The notes under the pieces: model-generated
Told to the model about the DNA's origin: nothing
Seen by the model: only the letters and a program-made list of their open reading frames with translations
Database searches by the model: none
Part shown: piece by piece, positions 1 through 6,296 of the stretch
Layout: the number at the start of each line of letters is the position of its first letter
How positions within the stretch are numbered: the stretch's first letter is position 1
Translations under genes and position numbers: made by a program
Origin: an uncultured archaeon
GTDB lineage: Archaea; Thermoproteota; Nitrososphaeria; Conexivisphaerales; CALBHZ01
Assembly (NCBI GenBank): GCA_937892815.1
Contig: CALBHZ010000211.1
Coordinates: forward strand, 1-6,369
Length of the DNA stretch: 6,369 bases
Direction of reading: 5' to 3'

Positions 1-69
1 ATGATACGGCGACCACCGAGATCTACACCGTCTAATTCGTCGGCAGCGTCAGATGTGTATAAGAGACAG
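1..69 (+). other. Illumina Nextera P5/i5 adapter (artifact)
   Basis: This is not genomic. Bases 1-28 are the P5 flow-cell primer lacking its first A, 29-36 are an index (CGTCTAAT), 37-50 are the Nextera read-1 linker TCGTCGGCAGCGTC, and 51-69 are the Tn5 mosaic end AGATGTGTATAAGAGACAG. The index matches my memory of Nextera XT S510. Genuine sequence begins at 70. The block should be trimmed before annotation or submission. Confidence 0.99.
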
Positions 70-497
70 GTTCTGTAGAGCTAGATACTCTAGCTATAAA
101 TAGAGCGGGTCTTACTGCTTCGGATGTAAATAAACAGATTGAAACAGCAGTTAAAGAAGCGAAAAAAAGGTACGAGGAACTGAGGCGGCTTATTCCAGAA
201 CCAGATTTTAAAGGTAGGAACGTCCTCGTCGTGGACGACGGTTTGGCTACAGGCTATACGATGATGCTTGCATGTAAGGTCGTAAAGGAGAGAGGTGCTT
301 CAAAAGTTATGGTAGGGGCTCCTACCGGAAATCCGAGAGCTTTATCTCTAATAAGCCCATTTGCAGCCTTCATTATATGTTTAAACGTAAGATCTACTCC
401 CATATTCGCTGTTGCAGATGCTTATCAAAATTGGTACGATTTAAGTGGAGAGGAGGTTAGGACGTTAATCACAGAATACCTTAAGAGTAAAACTTGA
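70..497 (+). CDS. Phosphoribosyltransferase family protein, 5'-truncated by contig end
   Basis: This is the C-terminal 141 residues of a predicted phosphoribosyltransferase (PRTase) of the COG1926-like type; the first complete codon is at 72. The diagnostic element is the PRPP-binding loop VVDDGLATG at residues 53-61, two adjacent acidic residues followed by a Gly/Thr loop. The closing segment (ADAYQNWYDLSGEEV) matches the 'WY-D-S-EEV' end of this family. Family members run to roughly 210-225 residues, so about 70-80 N-terminal residues are missing. The frame runs back to the adapter, where TAA at 60-62 closes it, so a gene caller would wrongly start at GTG 231, inside the PRPP loop. The stop TGA (495-497) overlaps the TTG start of the next gene, suggesting co-transcription. 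The acceptor base or substrate cannot be told; many members of this group are uncharacterised. Confidence 0.85.
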
Positions 498-913
498 AAG
501 GGGTATATACCTTAATACTACTTCTAAGGAAAAAGAAGAAGGTTTACAAATGGTCATTACAGCCGGGTTATTATTACTATACTGGAAGCGCTTTAAATAA
601 CTTAGAGGCTAGGGTTAAGAGACATTTTAAGAAAGAGAAGAGGAAGAGATGGCACATAGACTACCTTACAACCGATGACGACGTTGAACTAATTGGAGCC
701 ATCTGTGCTGGGACGAACGTTAAGATGGAATGTAAAGTGAACCGGGCTATTTCTAAGCTCGGAGAAGTTATCGTGGGCTTTGGAAGCTCCGATTGTAAGT
801 CAAAATGTGGAGGTCACTTATTTAGAACTGAAGAACTTAAGCGCTCAGAGATTTTAATGGAATACAGGAGGTTGGGTTTAAATCCTTACGTAATAAGTTT
901 CACCGCAGTTTAA
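494..913 (+). CDS. GIY-YIG nuclease superfamily protein, DUF123 (Uri) type
   Basis: A complete 139-residue single-domain protein of the archaeal/bacterial DUF123 branch of the GIY-YIG fold. The sequence shows GVY at residues 3-5 and YTG at 29-31, equivalent to the GIY and YIG strands. A basic helix LEARVKRH (37-44) carries candidate catalytic arginines. RWHIDYL (52-58) and FGSSDCKSKCGGHLF (96-110) are DUF123 family signatures. C80, C101, C105 and H108 could bind a metal (inference). The start is TTG: TAA at 488-490 closes the frame one codon upstream, and the GVY motif begins at residue 3, so no other start fits. No good Shine-Dalgarno is visible; the TTGA overlap with the PRTase stop suggests translational coupling. 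The fold implies DNA cleavage or repair, but the cellular role of stand-alone DUF123 proteins is not settled. Confidence 0.85.
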   Translation: MKGVYTLILLLRKKKKVYKWSLQPGYYYYTGSALNNLEARVKRHFKKEKRKRWHIDYLTTDDDVELIGAICAGTNVKMECKVNRAISKLGEVIVGFGSSDCKSKCGGHLFRTEELKRSEILMEYRRLGLNPYVISFTAV

Positions 914-942
914 TTAATTCATTCAAATAGATAACCTCAACC

Positions 943-950
943 TTTTTATT
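943..950 (+). promoter_or_regulatory. Probable TATA box of the DUF2258-like gene
   Basis: TTTTTATT is centred about 27 bp upstream of the ATG at 974, the normal archaeal TATA-to-start-site distance. Transcription would begin at or next to the start codon, giving a leaderless mRNA, and no Shine-Dalgarno precedes the ATG. The same T-rich run could also end transcription from the upstream gene. It lies in the 60-bp gap 914-973. Confidence 0.5.
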
Positions 951-973
951 CTTCAAACACCAATATTTTATGA

Positions 974-1609
974 ATGGACGAAACCCAGCTATTAAGTAGT
1001 GGGTTTATAATCGTAGGAGCTTATGACGATAAGGTAAGGAGAACGCTTTTTGGAATGGCGAAAGGTAAGGCTCCACAACAAGAGCTAGCTAGAGCAGCCG
1101 GAGAATTGAATAAGCTTCTCTATAGGATATTCGTAGATGAATTAAAATTAGATAAGGGAGACGTCGTTAGGGTGAAGATACCGTACGTTATTAAAGATGG
1201 AAAGGTTTTCTGGGATTATCCTCAACTCTCAATTGAAGTATATAAGAAGATGAAGGAGGAAGAATTGAAAAAGGTAGTAGATAAGGTGATTAAGGAAATT
1301 GAGGTAGTAATCGTTGAAAAGCCTCTCTATATACTGAAGCCTAGAACTACTACCTTAACTGGAGAAATCGTATTCGACGTAGTAATTAAGGATAGAAAGG
1401 TAGGATCGGTTAAGGCCATTAAGGAAGGAGATAAATGGAGAATATGGGGAGCTGTTTTAGAACCATTTCCTTCGATCTTTGAGGGAGAGGAAATAGAAGT
1501 GAGTATGACAGATGAGCTACAGGCGATCTTTGGAGGACTAATGAAAAAGGGAAAAATAATTGATAAAAAGAAGGCGTTAGGATTCCTGAAGGATTTAGGA
1601 CTTTCCTAG
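974..1609 (+). CDS. DUF2258-like archaeal protein of unknown function
   Basis: A 211-residue soluble protein with no signal peptide or membrane segment. The N-terminal block (residues 7-26, SSGFIIVGAYDDKVRRTLF) resembles what I recall of the archaeal DUF2258 family, whose members have no established function. Residues 34-57 look like a helix, 62-91 like strands, and 92-112 like a long charged helix (KKMKEEELKKVVDKVIKEIE). Residues 113-165 read as a beta-rich region, and a Lys-rich helical tail follows (190-210). ATG 974 is chosen because it sits about 27 bp from a TATA-like box and opens the conserved block; the ATG at 970 is out of frame. Its last 15 bp overlap the 3' end of the convergent aconitase gene. 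The family assignment is from memory of the motif and needs a profile search; I do not assign a function. Confidence 0.6.
   Translation: MDETQLLSSGFIIVGAYDDKVRRTLFGMAKGKAPQQELARAAGELNKLLYRIFVDELKLDKGDVVRVKIPYVIKDGKVFWDYPQLSIEVYKKMKEEELKKVVDKVIKEIEVVIVEKPLYILKPRTTTLTGEIVFDVVIKDRKVGSVKAIKEGDKWRIWGAVLEPFPSIFEGEEIEVSMTDELQAIFGGLMKKGKIIDKKKALGFLKDLGLS
1544..1572 (-). terminator. Putative U-rich terminator of the aconitase gene
   Basis: On the minus strand three T5 runs (1565-1569, 1552-1556, 1544-1548) lie 26-51 nt past the aconitase stop codon. Archaeal RNA polymerase terminates on U-tracts without needing a hairpin. On the plus strand the same bases encode the Lys-rich tail of the DUF2258-like protein. 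Position and composition are seen; the function is inferred. Confidence 0.4.
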
Positions 1610-3127
1610 CGTAGCTTTTGCAAGGTTAAGCCTAGATCCCTCCAGTATCGATCTCACTTGTCTTTTAGTTAAGCTATGCACGACCTTGAAGCTAACCCCC
1701 TTATTAACGACCTTTACCTCGAGCTCCTTCCCTCCTCCTTCTAACGTACTTCTCACCTTCTCTATCCTTAAGGTATCTCCTTGATCTACTTTATCGTAGT
1801 CGGATGCGTTCGCGAACGTTAGAGGAAGTATGCCGAAGTTAGCTAAGTTCCCGTGATGGATCCTAGCGAAGGATTTGGCTATAACGGCCTTTAAGCCTAA
1901 ATACCTAGGAGCTATAGCTGCATGTTCCCTACTGCTTCCTTGACCGTAATTATAGCCGCCTATTACGAAGCCTCCCTTGTTTTCCTTGGCTCTTTTCGGA
2001 AAGCTTTCATCTACTCTAGTAAACGTGTACTCCGAAATCTTAGGTATATTGGATCTGTACTTTAAGATGTGAGCTCCCGCAGGTAGTATGTGATCCGTAG
2101 TTATATCATCTCCTACTTTAAGTAAGACGGCTCCTTCGAGCACCTCGGGAATGGGTTCGAACTTAGGTAGCGGTACTATATTAGGTCCTCTAATTACCTC
2201 TACCCTTTCCGGTTCGAGAGACGGAGGAAGGATTAAGGAATCGTCGATCGGAACATCGGAGGGTAGATCGAAAACGGGAGCTTCGCCTAACTTCCTAGGA
2301 TCTGTTATCTCTCCAAATACCCCCGTTGCAACGGCTACTTCTGGGCTTGATAGGTAAACTTTAGCGTTAGGTGTTCCGCTTCTTCCCTCAAAGTTGCGGT
2401 TAAAGGTCCTTACCGATACGCCTCCCCACGGAGGAGCTTGTCCCATTCCAATACATGGTCCACAAGCAGGCTCTAAGATCCTAGCTCCAGCTTTAATCAT
2501 ATCGGCCAAGGCTCCGTTCCTTATAATTAACTCGAGTACCTGTCTAGATCCGGGAGATACGACGAAGCTAACGTTAGGATCGACCTTATGTTTCTTGAGA
2601 ACCCAAGCGACTATCATTAAATCCCTATAAGAGCTGTTAACGCAGCTCCCTATGCAGACCTGATCTACCTTAGTACCTTCTACTTCTTTAACCGGTTTAA
2701 CGTTTCCTGGACTATGAGGTAAAGCGATCAAGGGCTCAATTTCCGATAGATCGATAACTATCTCTTCATCATATGATGCATCCGGATCCGGCTCAATAGG
2801 CTTCCATACGCCCTCCCTTTTTTGAAGCTTCAGAAAACGAAGCGTTTGTTCATCGCTTGGAAATATCCCGGTAGTTGCCCCCGTTTCCAAAACCATGTTT
2901 GCTATAGTCGCTCTTTCGTATACGTTTAACGTCTTTACGCCATCTCCAACGAATTCATATACCTTTCCTACCCCTCCTTTTACACCAACCCTCCTCAAGA
3001 GTTCGAGGATGACATCTTTAGCTGAAACCCATTGTCTTAACCTACCCCTCAGCTCCACCTTAACTACTTTAGGCATTTTGAAGTAGAAGGGTTCTCCTGC
3101 GGTTGCTAAAGCTACTTCAAGCCCCAC
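1595..3127 (-). CDS. acn: Aconitate hydratase, C-terminal part (frameshifted)
   Basis: This ORF of 510 residues is the larger part of a compact (~650-residue) aconitase of the Aquifex/archaeal type, interconverting citrate and isocitrate in the TCA cycle. The [4Fe-4S] ligands are visible: C162 in GSCVNSS, and C222 and C225 in ACGPC. Other signatures are TFNRNFEGRSGT (241-252) and, in the swivel domain, DDITTDHI (340-347), QGSSREHAA (396-404) and SFARIHHGNLANFG (419-432). The apparent start, GTG at 3127, is not a natural N-terminus: family members continue unbroken across this point, and the missing residues lie in the ORF upstream in another frame. The sequence GLEVALATAGEPFYFKMPK follows on from the upstream ORF. 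The 3' end overlaps the convergent DUF2258-like gene by 15 bp. The domains and iron-sulfur ligands look intact, so only the frame is disturbed. Confidence 0.9.
   Translation of the reverse strand: MGLEVALATAGEPFYFKMPKVVKVELRGRLRQWVSAKDVILELLRRVGVKGGVGKVYEFVGDGVKTLNVYERATIANMVLETGATTGIFPSDEQTLRFLKLQKREGVWKPIEPDPDASYDEEIVIDLSEIEPLIALPHSPGNVKPVKEVEGTKVDQVCIGSCVNSSYRDLMIVAWVLKKHKVDPNVSFVVSPGSRQVLELIIRNGALADMIKAGARILEPACGPCIGMGQAPPWGGVSVRTFNRNFEGRSGTPNAKVYLSSPEVAVATGVFGEITDPRKLGEAPVFDLPSDVPIDDSLILPPSLEPERVEVIRGPNIVPLPKFEPIPEVLEGAVLLKVGDDITTDHILPAGAHILKYRSNIPKISEYTFTRVDESFPKRAKENKGGFVIGGYNYGQGSSREHAAIAPRYLGLKAVIAKSFARIHHGNLANFGILPLTFANASDYDKVDQGDTLRIEKVRSTLEGGGKELEVKVVNKGVSFKVVHSLTKRQVRSILEGSRLNLAKATLGKS
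3117..3127 (-). other. +1 frameshift site splitting the aconitase gene
   Basis: The minus strand reads GGT GGG GCT TGA in the upstream frame. Dropping one G from the GGGG run (plus-strand CCCC at 3122-3125) gives GGT GGG CTT GAA GTA, encoding GGLEV, which restores the aconitase consensus without any gap. The two ORFs overlap by 11 bp here. It is either an extra base (assembly error or true mutation) or a programmed +1 slip, since GGG can re-pair after moving one base and a TGA waits one codon downstream. Confidence 0.85.
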
Positions 3128-3533
3128 CAGCTCCTATAGCAACCATCCCCATCGCGCCTCCTGTGGTCGTATGGCTATCCGCTCCCAACAGAGTTTTTCC
3201 CGGAGCTGCGAACCTTTCCAAATGTACTTGATGACATATACCATTGCCAGGCTTAGAGAAGTATATGCCGTACTTAGCACATGCTGTTTGCATATACCTA
3301 TGATCATCTGTATCCTCAAAGCCTGTTTCTAATGTTTTATGATCTGCGTACCAAACGGATATTTCCGTTTTAGCTTTCGGGACACCTATAGACTCGAACT
3401 CCAGTAAAGCCATAGTTCCCGTAGCGTCTTGAGCAAGTGTTTGATCTATCTTTATTCCGATTTCCTCTCCAGGTTCTAACCTTCCCTCAACTAGATGTTC
3501 CTTAATTATTTTTTCAAATATAGTTAAGCCCAT
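3117..3533 (-). CDS. acn: Aconitate hydratase, N-terminal part (frameshifted)
   Basis: The first 138 residues of the same aconitase, from its natural ATG to a TGA created by the frame change. It carries the aconitase substrate-site motifs QDATG (35-39), PGNGICHQVHLERF (95-108) and GADSHTTTGGAMGM (117-130) with the active-site D-S-H. It then stops abruptly after AIGAGGA, where homologues continue with LEVA. The N-terminus MGLTIFEKIIKEHLVEG is typical of the compact aconitases, and the ATG is preceded by a strong Shine-Dalgarno (3536-3545), so this start is secure. Alone it lacks every iron-sulfur ligand and the swivel domain and should be inactive. A natural two-subunit arrangement is unlikely, because LeuC/LeuD-type splits fall between the large part and the swivel domain, not here. 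Confidence 0.9.
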   Translation of the reverse strand: MGLTIFEKIIKEHLVEGRLEPGEEIGIKIDQTLAQDATGTMALLEFESIGVPKAKTEISVWYADHKTLETGFEDTDDHRYMQTACAKYGIYFSKPGNGICHQVHLERFAAPGKTLLGADSHTTTGGAMGMVAIGAGGA

Positions 3534-3535
3534 AG

Positions 3536-3545
3536 AACCTCCTTT
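3536..3545 (-). promoter_or_regulatory. Strong Shine-Dalgarno of the aconitase gene
   Basis: The minus strand reads AAAGGAGGTT, ending 2 bases before the ATG at 3533 (GGAGG core 4 bases away). It fixes the aconitase start and contrasts with the probable leaderless starts at 974 and 3647. Confidence 0.8.
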
Positions 3546-3550
3546 AGTAG

Positions 3551-3581
3551 TTAGCGTTACTTAAAAATAAATTTAGCGTTA
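3551..3581. repeat. 9-bp direct repeat flanking the aconitase TATA region
   Basis: TTAGCGTTA occurs at 3551-3559 and again at 3573-3581, exactly 22 bp apart (about two helical turns), with the A/T-rich stretch 3561-3572 between. An inverted partial copy, GTAACG, is at 3603-3608. The arrangement suits a regulator binding on one face of the helix around the TATA box. The repeat is seen directly; the operator role is inferred. Confidence 0.5.
3561..3575 (-). promoter_or_regulatory. Probable aconitase TATA region
   Basis: An A/T-only stretch on the minus strand containing the palindrome TAAATTTA (3568-3575). A TATA box centred there would place the transcription start near 3545, giving a leader of about a dozen bases that just includes the Shine-Dalgarno. 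The exact element is uncertain because the whole stretch is A/T. Confidence 0.45.
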
Positions 3582-3620
3582 AGCAGGTCATTGGAAAAGT
3601 TCGTAACGTAGCCTTTCCGT

Positions 3621-3629
3621 CTAAAAATG
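3621..3629 (+). promoter_or_regulatory. Probable TATA box of the PAC2-hsp20 unit
   Basis: CTAAAAATG is centred about 22-24 bp upstream of the ATG at 3647, with no Shine-Dalgarno between them. Transcription would start at or very near the ATG (leaderless). It lies in the 113-bp divergent region 3534-3646 shared with the aconitase promoter. Confidence 0.45.
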
Positions 3630-3646
3630 TTTCTATCAATTATACA

Positions 3647-4435
3647 ATGGTAAAAGTTAAAAGAGGTTTACGGCATAAAGAGTTGGGATTGACCTTTGTG
3701 GAAATAGTTGAGAAGGAAAAAATCGAGGCGAAAGGACTGGTAGCGTTGGAGGGAATGCCCGATGTTGGACTTGTAGGGGTTATTGCTACTTCGTATTTAG
3801 TAGACGCCTTGAAGATGAGAGAAGTAGCTTACATTAAGACAGATCTCATGCCGCCTATTAGAGTATTACATGAGGGGAAGCTTAAAAATCCAATTAGGAT
3901 TTATTCCAACGAAAAATTTATCATATTGACCTCTGAGCTTGCTATACCTCCTGATTTGATATATCCTTTAGCGAAGAAGGTGGTAGAGTGGTTTAGGGAT
4001 AAAGGGATTTCGATGATAATTTCAATTAACGGCTATCCGTACAAGGATAGGTTGGAAATCGAGGTCCCTAAGGTATTTGGAGTGGCTAACATGGAATCGA
4101 TGAAGGAGTTCTTGAAAAGGCAAAACATTGAAGTAATAGAAGAGGGGTTTATAGCTGGGTTTTACGCCGTTTTATTAGATGAGGCGTCGCATATCGGAGT
4201 ACCGGGAGTAGCTTTGCTTGCTCAGGCCTTCCCCAGGTATCCAGATCCAGGCGCAGCGGCTTCCGTAATTAGGGTACTTTCAAAAATATTGGAGTTCGAC
4301 GTGGACGTTAAGCCCTTATTAGAAAAAGCCGATGAAATAAGGGTGAAAGTGAGGGATCTAATGAAGCAAACACATGCGATGATGGCTGGCATGAAAAAGG
4401 GCGTCGAGCAGCAAATACCAGCTATGTATAGGTGA
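3647..4435 (+). CDS. PAC2-family proteasome-assembly chaperone homologue
   Basis: A complete 262-residue cytosolic protein of the PAC2 family (PF09754; COG1938/COG2047), archaeal relatives of eukaryotic proteasome-assembly chaperones. Family landmarks are LEGMPDVGLVG (34-44), the central strand ISMIISINGY (121-130), FIAGFYAVLLDEA (168-180) and YPDPGAAASVIRVL (198-211). A charged helical tail (about 220-255) follows. The final residues Met-Tyr-Arg (260-262) fit the HbYX pattern (hydrophobic-Tyr-any) that proteasome activators insert into pockets of the 20S alpha ring. Archaeal PbaB is a known PAC2 homologue using such a tail, so this protein may cap or help assemble the 20S proteasome (inference). 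ATG 3647 is supported by the TATA spacing. Its TGA stop lies inside the Shine-Dalgarno of the following hsp20 gene, so the two are probably one transcript with coupled translation. Confidence 0.85.
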   Translation: MVKVKRGLRHKELGLTFVEIVEKEKIEAKGLVALEGMPDVGLVGVIATSYLVDALKMREVAYIKTDLMPPIRVLHEGKLKNPIRIYSNEKFIILTSELAIPPDLIYPLAKKVVEWFRDKGISMIISINGYPYKDRLEIEVPKVFGVANMESMKEFLKRQNIEVIEEGFIAGFYAVLLDEASHIGVPGVALLAQAFPRYPDPGAAASVIRVLSKILEFDVDVKPLLEKADEIRVKVRDLMKQTHAMMAGMKKGVEQQIPAMYR

Positions 4436-4436
4436 T
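4430..4436 (+). promoter_or_regulatory. Shine-Dalgarno of hsp20 embedded in the PAC2 stop
   Basis: AGGTGAT contains the PAC2 stop codon TGA (4433-4435) and ends 4 bases before ATG 4441. It matches the archaeal 16S anti-Shine-Dalgarno complement and favours ATG 4441 over the in-frame GTG at 4432, which lies inside this site. Confidence 0.7.
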
Positions 4437-4440
4437 AGAT

Positions 4441-4821
4441 ATGAGTTGGAGCTCTTTTTTCGATGAATTCTTCGGACCTAGCGTAGATGAAAAAGAGAGA
4501 TGCATCGAACCCTTAACGGATGTAAGGGAGACCGATGATGAAGTCGTAATATCGGTCGACTTACCTTTCGTAGTTTCCAAGGAGGATATCGAGGTTTACG
4601 TAACCGAAGATTCGATAGAGATTACGGCTAGAACGAAGAGGAAGATTAGGTGGAGTAGATGGGGTGCTCATCATCGTTACGTCGAATTCAACCATTACAG
4701 GAAGAGAATTGAGCTACCTATTTTAGTAGACCCCAACGAAGTTAGAGCTACATTTAGATCGGGAATATTAGAAGTGAGGTTGAGAAAGAAAAAGAAGAGG
4801 GTACAGATTAAGATCGAGTAG
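4441..4821 (+). CDS. Small heat shock protein, Hsp20/alpha-crystallin family
   Basis: A 126-residue small heat shock protein, an ATP-independent holdase that forms oligomers and keeps unfolding proteins soluble. It has a short N-terminal arm (1-24, MSWSSFFDEFFG, aromatic-rich). The alpha-crystallin domain runs from about 25 to 118, including DEVVISVDLPFV (33-44), the strand ending at ATFRSGILEVRL (103-114), and a basic turn RKKKKR. The C-terminal Ile-Lys-Ile (123-125) is the IxI motif that docks into neighbouring subunits. ATG 4441 is preferred because AGGTGAT precedes it; GTG 4432 would add only three residues. Co-directional and almost contiguous with the PAC2 gene, it suggests a proteostasis unit that could be induced together by heat. 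Its TAG directly abuts the stop of the convergent ferredoxin gene. Confidence 0.92.
   Translation: MSWSSFFDEFFGPSVDEKERCIEPLTDVRETDDEVVISVDLPFVVSKEDIEVYVTEDSIEITARTKRKIRWSRWGAHHRYVEFNHYRKRIELPILVDPNEVRATFRSGILEVRLRKKKKRVQIKIE
4783..4798 (-). terminator. Putative U-rich terminator of the ferredoxin gene
   Basis: The minus strand reads TCTTCTTTTTCTTTCT here, 24-39 nt past the ferredoxin stop. It lies opposite the Lys/Arg-rich codons near the hsp20 3' end. The T-tract fits archaeal hairpin-independent termination; the function is inferred. Confidence 0.35.
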
Positions 4822-5152
<331 letters not shown>

Positions 5153-5165
5153 TTTAGGCTAGAAA

Positions 5166-5171
5166 TTTATA
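5166..5171 (-). promoter_or_regulatory. Possible TATA box of the ferredoxin gene
   Basis: TATAAA on the minus strand (in GTATAAATTTC), centred about 29 bp upstream of the TTG start. It could drive ferredoxin independently of glutamate dehydrogenase. A start site at the usual distance would fall in or just past the Shine-Dalgarno, so leaderless transcription from here and read-through from gdhA are both possible. Confidence 0.4.
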
Positions 5172-5181
5172 CAAATTAACT

Positions 5182-6296
5182 TTACGGCCATAAGCCTCTC
5201 TTCTTTACAGCATCCGCTACTCTTTGTACGGCGAGCATCATAGCGGCCGTCCTCATATCTACGTTCTTCTCCTTGTGTATCTTGTACACTTCGTTAAACG
5301 CTTTAACTATCTTATCATGTAACTTCATGTTTACCTCCTCTTCCGTCCATTGAACCCTCATTAAGTTCTGAACCCATTCGAAGTAGCTTACGGTCACCCC
5401 TCCTGCATTAGCTAATATATCCGGAACCACTAGTATCCCTTTCTCGAAAAGTATCTTATCCGCCTCAGGTGTAGTTGGACCGTTAGCTCCTTCCGCTACT
5501 ACCTTAGCCTTGACTTCATTTGCGTTTTTCTCGGTTATAACACCTTCTAAAGCCGCAGGAATTAAGATGTCAACGTTTAATGTAAGTAGCTCCTCATTAG
5601 TTATTTCCCTAGCTCCAGGAAAGCCTACTACCGAGCCGGTCTTCTTTTTGTGTTCTAAGACCTTTTGAGGGTTTAAGCCGTCGGAATTATATATGCCTCC
5701 TTTAGAGTCGCTTACAGCTACTACCTTAGCTCCATATAGCTCGTTTATCACTGCAGCAGCATAGAAGCCCACATTTCCGTATCCCTGTACGGCGACCGTC
5801 GCGTTCTTGATCGGTATGTTAAGAGCTTTAGCCGCCTCGACCGCCGCGATTGCCGTACCCCTCCCCGTCGCTTGTTTTCTACCTAGGCTTCCCCCTAGCT
5901 CAACGGGCTTACCAGTTACTATAGCGGGTTCGAACCTTCCAACTAGCTGACTGTAAGTATCTAGAATCCAGGCCATATGTTGAGGACCGGTGTATACGTC
6001 GGGTGCTGGAATATCGATATACGGTCCGATTATAGGAGCTATGGCGACCGTATATCTTCTAGTTAACCTCTCTATCTCCCCCTCGGATAGCTCCTTGGGA
6101 TTAACGGCTATGCCTCCTTTAGCTCCTCCGTACGGGAGATCTACGACCGCCGTCTTCCACGACATCCACATAGCTAAAGCCCTCACTTCGTCTATCGTAA
6201 CATTTGGATGATATCTTATACCTCCCTTAAACGGACCCCTCGCATTATTATGTTGTACTCTATAGCCCTGGAAGACCTTAATGCTTCCATCGTCCA
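5182..6296 (-). CDS. gdhA: Glutamate dehydrogenase, N-terminus truncated by contig end
   Basis: About 370 C-terminal residues of a hexameric-type Glu/Leu/Phe/Val dehydrogenase, catalysing reversible oxidative deamination of glutamate to 2-oxoglutarate and ammonia. Counting from the first codon of the visible frame, [17 protein letters not shown] (15-31) and LPYGGAKGG (54-62, catalytic Lys60) form the substrate site. PAPDVYTG (97-104) carries the catalytic Asp100. GYGNVG (172-177) is the Rossmann dinucleotide loop, followed by SDS (196-198) at the second strand. [11 protein letters not shown] and [15 protein letters not shown] are later signatures. Archaeal members have about 415-420 residues, so some 45-50 are missing. 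The apparent GTG start at 6297 is false: its G is the last base of the adapter, and homologues continue upstream (typically xMDDGS). Cofactor preference (NAD or NADP) cannot be fixed from this. Zn-ferredoxin lies 42 bp downstream. Confidence 0.95.

Noticed and set aside
79..95. Perfect 7-bp hairpin AGCTAGA-TAC-TCTAGCT
   Set aside because: It lies within the open PRTase reading frame, has no T-tract after it, and sits next to the adapter junction; a short A/T-rich palindrome is expected by chance.
914..973. Possible small RNA or tRNA in the gap before the DUF2258-like gene
   Set aside because: The 60 bp are A/T-rich with a TATA-like box and show no cloverleaf or stable stem.
2151..3086. Plus-strand ORFs of 63-78 codons opposite the aconitase gene
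   Set aside because: They run antisense to strongly conserved aconitase sequence, lack ribosome sites or promoters and resemble no protein family; they are shadow frames.
1595..3533. Naturally two-subunit aconitase like LeuC/LeuD
   Set aside because: The break is in the middle of the large catalytic part, just after the DSH motif, not at the swivel-domain linker, and a single-base change restores an unbroken family sequence.
4432..4440. GTG 4432 as the hsp20 start
   Set aside because: It lies inside the likely Shine-Dalgarno AGGTGAT and has none of its own; ATG 4441 is correctly spaced from that site.
5990..6211. 73-codon plus-strand ORF opposite glutamate dehydrogenase
   Set aside because: It is antisense to the conserved GDH catalytic region with no independent coding signal.
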